NCBI RefSeq assembly: GCF_001949145.1
Contig: NW_019091360.1
Span: forward strand, 3,560,423 to 3,624,422
Direction: 5' to 3'
From: Acanthaster planci
Lineage: Eukaryota; Echinodermata; Asteroidea; Valvatida; Acanthasteridae
DNA: 64,000 bases
The position numbers and the translations under genes are program-made. Position 1 is the stretch's first letter. Every line of letters starts with the position of its first letter. The notes beneath the pieces are model-generated. The model was not told the origin of the DNA and searched no databases. It saw nothing but the letters and a program-made list of their open reading frames with translations. Positions 58,173 to 64,000 of this stretch are shown here, in pieces.

Positions 58173-60152
58173 GTAAGTCCATCTTTAAATGATACTGATG
58201 TTTTGAAAAGAGGAACCTCTGTACGGTGACAGCCTGATAAATGATAACTTGGTATTTGTAGGTGGCATGATAATGCCTGAATGATTGTGAAGAACGGCCT
58301 TATCCCCATCCCTGCCATTTGGGGTAGAGCTTGTGACTTGGCACATAAAGTTTATTTTAAGACATCACCTCCTATCATCCACTGTGGTTCCATTACAAGA
58401 ACTGACGTACTATCCCTAGATTTTTAATGTGCCTTCTGGCCACCTTGGCTGAAATTATTGCAGCTTTTGGACACCCATATGGTTTGATTTGCCATAGATG
58501 CAAATGAGTAAATTCCAATCCGTGTATAAATCTCAGCTGCTAATCCCAGTACCACACTGAATGCATGATGTGTAACATGAGTATTGATGGATGTGACAAG
58601 TTTGACGCACTAAGATAGATATTGAGAGATAATAGGGAAGAGAACAAAGAAGATTCAAAGTAAGCAAAACTCTTGGATGAGACTGTGTTAAGTTATGTCT
58701 TGATCTCCATTGTAATTTGTTTCTTGTATTTGTTCATTGTAATCTGCAAAGGTTACAAGGTATGTTTTGTTGAAGTCAATAAAAAACGATGAAAGCGCCT
58801 GCACACCTGTCATGTCTTGTGAGCTGTGTGGTATGATGCTTGCCAAACTATTAATACAAACTGTTGGCTCCATGTGTGTTTTAATTTGTCCCAGTTTTTT
58901 ATTCTGTTGATTTCAGTGTTGTTTTTTTTGCTCAGGCATGTTTTGAATGAAGACGAAGTGCTTTTTTTTTCTTATCCCACTGTTTTGTTTATGTGAAAAA
59001 ACATTGAAAATAAACATGCCATTATTCATGATGTTTCACCTGTGTTTTTGTCCAACTGAATTGACCAAATGAAAATACGAATGGATTGGAGTCAAATGTG
59101 TGTTCCAATTTGTGTGTTGTCTCTAAATGCACACTGACAATTATAGACAGCAAAGCATGCGCAGTTGCCTGCCTGAAGTAGTTTGTACCTGCATGGTGTG
59201 AGACTCTACCCTGCCTCAGTCACATGTTGATATCCCCAATATTCAAAACTGCTAACTGCATCTGATTTCCTTCACCTGTTTTCAACCTCCTTCCAAAGGA
59301 TAACAAGTGTGTAAGTATACATCTAGCTTGAAGTATTTTAGTTTCTACTAATATTTGTAATGTACACAGTTTGCACTCTTTATAACAGTATTATTTATCA
59401 TGTTTGGTACGTGTAGCTTTGATCTGTTCGTTTGATCTGCACCTTAAGTTATCTCTCCCAGAATATTTACATTGGCACACAAAAAGGTTAAGAAATGCAG
59501 CTAGGGCAAATACTTCAAAAATGTCACAGTCACATTTGTATTCCTACATGTAGTTGATTGAGGTTATATGTGAGTTGAGAAAAGTGAACAAAATATTATG
59601 TAGAAAAAGAATTAACAGTGTAATAATCCCAATCAAAAATTTGAAGTACAAAGCAAATTAATGTGCAGTACTATGCATTTACAGCATGTAAGATTCCTCA
59701 CTTCTAAAGAGACCCTCTCCAAATCTAAAAGTAACATATTTTTAAACACTTTAAATAATGTTTTGTTTGTTGCTGTTACTTCCCCTCACCTTAAAGTAAT
59801 ATTTAAATTTGGTCATTTTTTAAACGATTTTAGCAATACCTATGTGTATATGTTGGTTGGGTATTCACTCAGTTCCCCTAAAATTAACTTGCACGGAATT
59901 AGAAGAACATTTTGATCATAAGCTGTTAAAATCCACACTGTCGATACCTTCTGTGTAGTTTTATTTTACAATTATAACTGTTTTTATCTGTCAGGTATCT
60001 TGCATCAATGTTTATATTGGTAACTTGTTTTTTGTGTGATAGTATTTTTATTTTTTTTTTCAACACAGTAGCAAGAATATTGTTCAGCACACCTTGTTCA
60101 GAGTCTGTTCCTTTCAGCAACTTGATTCAAGTTTCTTCCTTGTACATTCCAG
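58173..60152 (+). other. 2.0-kb intron after Ig25
   Basis: AT-rich sequence with AATAAA words (for example near 58780 and 59008) and many stops. No exon, repeat or structured element is recognised. Confidence 0.6.
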
Positions 60153-60487
60153 CTGGTGCCCCCGAAGGAGTATGCCCTCTGAGTTTCAGTGAATCATACG
60201 GGGGTGACGTCAGTGGTGCTTACAGCGCCGAGCAGGGCCTGGATACCTCTGAAGACACAGATGAGGACATTGATGAAATCCTTCCTTATGATGGGAAGGT
60301 GGCCTTCCCACTGTCTGTCAAGCGGGAAGTCAAGAAGCCTCAAGTCCACGCCGTCCCTGTCTTGCAGAGACCACCGGGTGAGGCAGAGAAGGCTCATCCT
60401 GAAGGGCAGGTACAGAGTGGGACGTCCACTCATGAATCTTCTCCATCACAGCCCTCTGAACCGTCACAGCCATCACAGCCACTGCAG
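60153..60487 (+). CDS. Exon 54: disordered acidic and Ser-Gln-Pro linker
   Basis: A phase 1-0 exon encodes 111 residues with no Ig: a Gly/Ser/Tyr start, an acidic core D-T-S-E-D-T-D-E-D-I-D-E-I-L, a basic stretch V-K-R-E-V-K-K-P, and a tail of S-Q-P and S-E-P repeats. A second in-frame donor (CAG/GTACAG at 60410) would remove the last 26 residues, including the whole S-Q-P run. Confidence 0.88.
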
Positions 60488-60567
60488 GTAGCATCGGTAT
60501 ACCTTGTCTACTAATTTGATTTCCATAAGATTCTGTAGTCAATTTTGCTTGGAAACTCAATCCTCCA

Positions 60568-60651
60568 AGAATGACTTCTACGGATCCTAGAATGACTTCT
60601 ACGTGTCCTAGAATGACTTCTACGGATCCAAGAACGACTTCTACGCATCCC
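60568..60651 (+). repeat. 21-base minisatellite, four units
   Basis: Four consecutive units of AGAATGACTTCTACGGATCC plus one base, with one to three changes each. They start 80 bases after the exon 54 donor. In one frame the unit reads R-M-T-S-T-D-P, but that frame is not linked to the exon. Confidence 0.9.
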
Positions 60652-60814
60652 ACTCTTTGTACTTTACTCTTCTATACCAGTGAACTCTACTTGTTGAACA
60701 AACGTCAGGTGAATCTTTTATTTCAAGGTCTACTTTTTCATCTCTCTTTTTACTCATGGTAACAAAATGAGTCTTTAATACTGATCATAAGCTCCAAGAT
60801 AATCACATCGGATA

Positions 60815-61364
60815 TTAACCACTTCGGCCGGGGCATTTTTCAANNNNNNNNNNNNNNNNNNNNNNNNNNNNNNNNNNNNNNNNNNNNNNNNNNNNNNNNN
60901 NNNNNNNNNNNNNNNNNNNNNNNNNNNNNNNNNNNNNNNNNNNNNNNNNNNNNNNNNNNNNNNNNNNNNNNNNNNNNNNNNNNNNNNNNNNNNNNNNNNN
61001 NNNNNNNNNNNNNNNNNNNNNNNNNNNNNNNNNNNNNNNNNNNNNNNNNNNNNNNNNNNNNNNNNNNNNNNNNNNNNNNNNNNNNNNNNNNNNNNNNNNN
61101 NNNNNNNNNNNNNNNNNNNNNNNNNNNNNNNNNNNNNNNNNNNNNNNNNNNNNNNNNNNNNNNNNNNNNNNNNNNNNNNNNNNNNNNNNNNNNNNNNNNN
61201 NNNNNNNNNNNNNNNNNNNNNNNNNNNNNNNNNNNNNNNNNNNNNNNTTCGGAGTACGGTCTTTTGTTACAGGGCCCTGTTTCCTTTGTCCAAGTTCGGA
61301 GACCCCGGCCACACATATAAACCATACGGCTCCGATTTCGGAGTCCCCGGCTGGTAGTGGTTAA
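60815..61364 (+). mobile_element. TTAA-ended MITE, copy E, spanning the assembly gap
   Basis: It starts TTAACCACTTCGGCCGGGG and ends GGCTGGTAGTGGTTAA. Only 29 bases on the left and 117 on the right are known; the middle is N. The right part matches copy A with four differences, so this is a young, full-length-type copy. If it has the architecture of copy A, about 450 bases are missing, not 404. Confidence 0.8.
60844..61247. other. Assembly gap (404 N)
   Basis: A run of N lies wholly within MITE copy E, so the gap is probably repeat sequence. The exon chain (54 to 55) is in phase across it, which makes a hidden coding exon unlikely but not excluded. Confidence 0.95.
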
Positions 61365-61699
61365 TATGCTAGGGAGATCAACTCTTCATTTTTTTTTACA
61401 GTTCTTGCTATTCATAAGGATCTTACAATCTGAAAAGCAAGTACCACAGTTTTAATTCCAAGTTTTTCTGGAACTGTGAAAAAATCGTCTCACTTCTGTT
61501 AGCGGATCAATGGTTTTCACTATTTTCACTATTTTGTTAATAGCACAGCCTTGATTTAGAAAAGAAGACTAAAATGGTAATTTTAATGTTAAAAATGTCG
61601 ATGAGTAAAGATTTGTAATTGTTGCAGGTTGCATATTTACGGTTAATACATTCTTTGTGATCAGTACCCAAAGATTGCGATATTTCTTGAATTGAATAG

Positions 61700-62210
61700 G
61701 GGACATCTGCAGCTGCTGAGAAACCCATCACAGTAACAACCAAATTAGTTGAGGAAGCCAAACCGTTTGGCGGTCGAAGCGTGAAAACAACCACTACAAC
61801 GAAAAAAGAAACTAAAACAGAGGTCTCACCTGAAGTCATCCGTACTCATCAGACACAGATTCATCGGATACCAGAACCATCGGCTGTCCCACACCCACCT
61901 GCAACTAAGCGAATCATGGAGGTCCGCATCCCACCAACCTTTACCAAATTTATCAATCACTGTCGGGTTCCAGAGGGCCAGACGGCAAGGTTTGACGTCA
62001 CAGTTGTCGGCACCCCGAAACCAGAAATCTGGTGGTTTAGGAATGAGGAGGAGCTGCATAGTTCCCCAAACACAAAGATTATTGTGAGAGATGATGGGAC
62101 CAGCACGTTGGTTTTCCAGCGTGTCCGTCCAGAGGATCATGGGAAAATCACATGTAAAGCTGAGAATCCTGCCGGATTAGCATCTTGTACTGCTAAACTC
62201 ATCGTGGAAG
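61700..62210 (+). CDS. Exon 55: Thr-rich linker and complete Ig26
   Basis: A phase 0-1 exon of 511 bases. The linker reads G-T-S-A-A-A-E-K-P-I-T-V-T-T, F-G-G-R-S-V-K-T-T-T-T-T-K-K and a His/Pro stretch of about 30 residues. Ig26 follows: P-P-T-F-T-K-F-I, R-F-D-V-T-V-V-G (no B-strand Cys), strand C I-W-W-F-R-N-E, and R-P-E-D-H-G-K-I-T-C with His before Gly. The start is fixed by a TAG immediately upstream that is part of the acceptor. The 545-base intron after it shows nothing. Confidence 0.93.
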
Positions 62211-62755
62211 GTGAGATTGCAGTTGCACTTACTTTACCCTGTTATGCATTTTTTTTGTTTCAGTCCTTTTATATCAGCACTGGACGTGAGAGTTTTTGAT
62301 GTTGCGTCAGTGTCATAGTTGTCTGTGTTGATTGAGTAGTGAGAGCAGTTGATTGGAGGAGAATTCTTTTGATCCATTTTTCCTTAATAAACAAGATCGA
62401 ATATTCTATTCAGGCACTTTGTTTCACATTGAGCAGTCCAAATTATTCCTTGATGTTCTGTCGTGCCTTGGATTTATGCTACTTACTGTGGCATAAGCCT
62501 GTTCTCCAGCGTACGTGTGCTTTGTTCAATGCTACAAACTGTCTTTTCTTAATTGCGTTATCACATAATATAATATACATTTTAGATGCCATCTTGCTCA
62601 GTGAGTTTTCTGGATTGCTGTCTTTGACATGGGTCATCAATGTTTGTGGCCTACTTCTAATACTTGTAAGTTCTTTGCACCAAAAAGGTGTTCACTGAAT
62701 TGTCTCATGAGAACTGAACACTCTCACACTTTCCTTTGAATTTCAATTACTCTAG

Positions 62756-62997
62756 CTCCAAGACGAGTTGTCCAAAGTGACACAGAACAACCACTCCGTT
62801 CCTCCTTCAACATGGCCCCAGAAGATTACACCTCAGACTTTGAGATCCACATCAAGCCCAAGAGTAAACGCGTCGTCAGATCTACACCTCCAACATTCAG
62901 CTCTCGTCTGAGTAGCCAGGAGGTACATGAAGGCAGTAATGCCAGATTTGAGTGTCGTGTGTCTGGACACCCTCGCCCATCTGTCAGATGGTACAAG
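62756..62997 (+). CDS. Exon 56: linker and first half of Ig27
   Basis: A phase 1-0 exon reads P-R-R-V-V-Q-S-D-T-E-Q, a linker with D-F-E-I-H-I-K-P-K-S-K, then P-P-T-F-S-S-R-L, R-F-E-C-R-V-S-G and strand C V-R-W-Y-K, with donor GTAAGA. The second half of the domain lies beyond the window. Confidence 0.93.
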
Positions 62998-64000
62998 GTA
63001 AGAAAGTTAAACACCCTAAAGAAAAGATGCAGTGAATTTTTCATTAACATTAATATATCGGCCCCAAAAAACAAGTTTTATAAAACAGTGGGGGAAAAAA
63101 AGTTATTTGTTTCAGTAAAATATCTCTTTCCTGCACAGTGTAAGGCCCTAAGAGTACTTTCAGAAATTACATTTTTGCCTAACTGACCTTTTAGCACTGA
63201 GCAAATGCATCTTCCATGTACGAAAATGGTTTGAAACCCTGCAGAAGTTCCTCAAATTTAAAATGCCCTTTTGAACAATAATGTCCAAGCTTTTCTGAAG
63301 AAGTGAGGGTACTTCTGCTGTGATGTAAATCATTGAAGACACTGCTCAGTTTACGTTTTCATGGTCAGTGTTTGAACCCCAAATTTGCTCCTTGAAAACA
63401 TTTCTGAGAAAAGGTTGCTCGCTGGCTTATTGCGATATGCCCCCCACAATAATAAATTGCCAAAGGAATCAAAATTTAAGACTGCCAAATATGACTGCAA
63501 AAGATATTTCAATTCAGCAAATCAGTGTAACATTTGGATGATATCACAGTTCTACTATGAATTTGCAGATTGGCATTATCTTAAAATTCAATTAGGCCCC
63601 AAAATGTCTATTACAAAAGCATAACGAAAATGGAAAGTAAGGTTAATTTATATACAAAGGTACAATTTTAAGGGTTGTTGTAAAGTGATTGTATAACATG
63701 GTCCCTGTGAAAACATTAGCAGCACTTTGCTTGGAATCCGTTTCCCTGTCACTGTTCTGAAATCTTTTGAATCTCTAATGTAAAAAATCTGCCCTCTTTA
63801 TGCAAGAGATTTTCAGATCTGATGGTCATGGGGTGGTCTGTGCCAGTTTGTTACAAATGATGCTAATCTTAGACATGAGTTTGTGAAGAATTACTGTGCA
63901 GTGACAGCAATGTTAAAATAATCTTTTACTTTGAAATAATGCATCACAATAAACTGGAATGGGCATGTATTATGTTAGCGATTGTGTTTTGATTTTTGGA
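62998..64000 (+). other. Intron running out of the window
   Basis: After the exon 56 donor I find no acceptor followed by the expected D-G-x-x-[IV] Ig sequence up to the end. AT-rich, no repeat recognised. Confidence 0.65.

Larger units (their letters stand above)
1..64000 (+). other. Interior of a titin/Sallimus-like giant Ig protein gene
   Basis: One gene fills the window. Fifty-six exons chain without a phase conflict and encode 27 I-set Ig domains with the usual core: Trp in strand C (W-[YF]-K-[DN]-G) and the E-F turn [PE]-D-[AS]-G-x-Y. Long arrays of cytoplasmic I-set domains, linkers between them, one large Ser/Glu-rich exon and four kettin-like Ig-linker modules point to a titin-family sarcomeric scaffold. 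No signal peptide, membrane segment, Fn3 or kinase is seen, so this is the N-terminal or I-band side rather than the A-band. Many Igs lack one or both canonical Cys, as expected for an intracellular protein. Alternatives are a kettin or zormin orthologue, or another giant Ig scaffold. Exon borders are read by eye; transcripts could change some of them. Confidence 0.85.

Noticed and set aside
60568-60651. The 21-base repeat as a CRISPR array or as coding R-M-T-S-T-D-P repeats
   Set aside because: The units are contiguous without spacers, the gene is eukaryotic, and the frame is not joined to an exon.

Overview
The window is the interior of one very large, many-exon animal muscle gene on the + strand: a titin/Sallimus-type giant protein made almost entirely of immunoglobulin (I-set) domains. 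Neither the start nor the end of the gene is inside. I could chain 56 coding exons (about 11.1 kb, 3,708 codons) from base 1 to base 62997. Every junction has AG/GT borders and matching phase, so the chain can be read in one frame. It encodes 27 Ig domains (25 complete, one cut at each end), joined by short linkers and a few disordered stretches. I saw no fibronectin-III domain, kinase, RNA gene or minus-strand gene.

The organism is a metazoan: spliceosomal introns, exons near 50% GC against AT-rich introns, and several non-autonomous DNA transposons. A marine invertebrate fits (frequent ACATGTA-type motifs, MITE-rich introns). I lean towards an echinoderm or other invertebrate deuterostome, but this is a weak inference.

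Layout. 1-13.0 kb: Ig1-Ig9, first as single-exon domains with phase 1-1 borders, then as domains split over two exons. 13.0-25.5 kb: two long introns around a 34-base exon; the second holds a promoter-like segment with a possible leader exon. 25.5-32.2 kb: Ig10-Ig13. 32.3-36.6 kb: a non-Ig linker and a run of phase 0-0 exons that each carry a short motif related to K-x-S-P-F-E-x-R-L. 36.4-39.6 kb: Ig14-Ig16. 40.1-46.7 kb: four tandem copies of a three-exon module (half Ig, half Ig of exactly 144 bases, QLP linker) that resembles the Ig-plus-linker repeat of insect kettin/Sallimus. 47-53.2 kb: Ig21-Ig24 and a 1,251-base exon that is mostly acidic, Ser/Pro-rich and disordered. 57.9-63.0 kb: Ig25, an acidic Ser-Gln-Pro exon, a Thr-rich linker with Ig26, and the first half of Ig27.

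The introns hold five copies of a TTAA-ended MITE family (one spanning the only assembly gap), a 1.4-kb pogo/Tigger-like element, a hAT-like element with a perfect 8-base target duplication, and a third small dispersed repeat. By analogy with titin and kettin the product should run from the Z-disc into the I-band of the sarcomere. The Ig arrays would be the extensible rod, the kettin-like modules candidate thin-filament contacts, and the disordered or in-frame cassette exons likely sites of isoform choice and phosphorylation.
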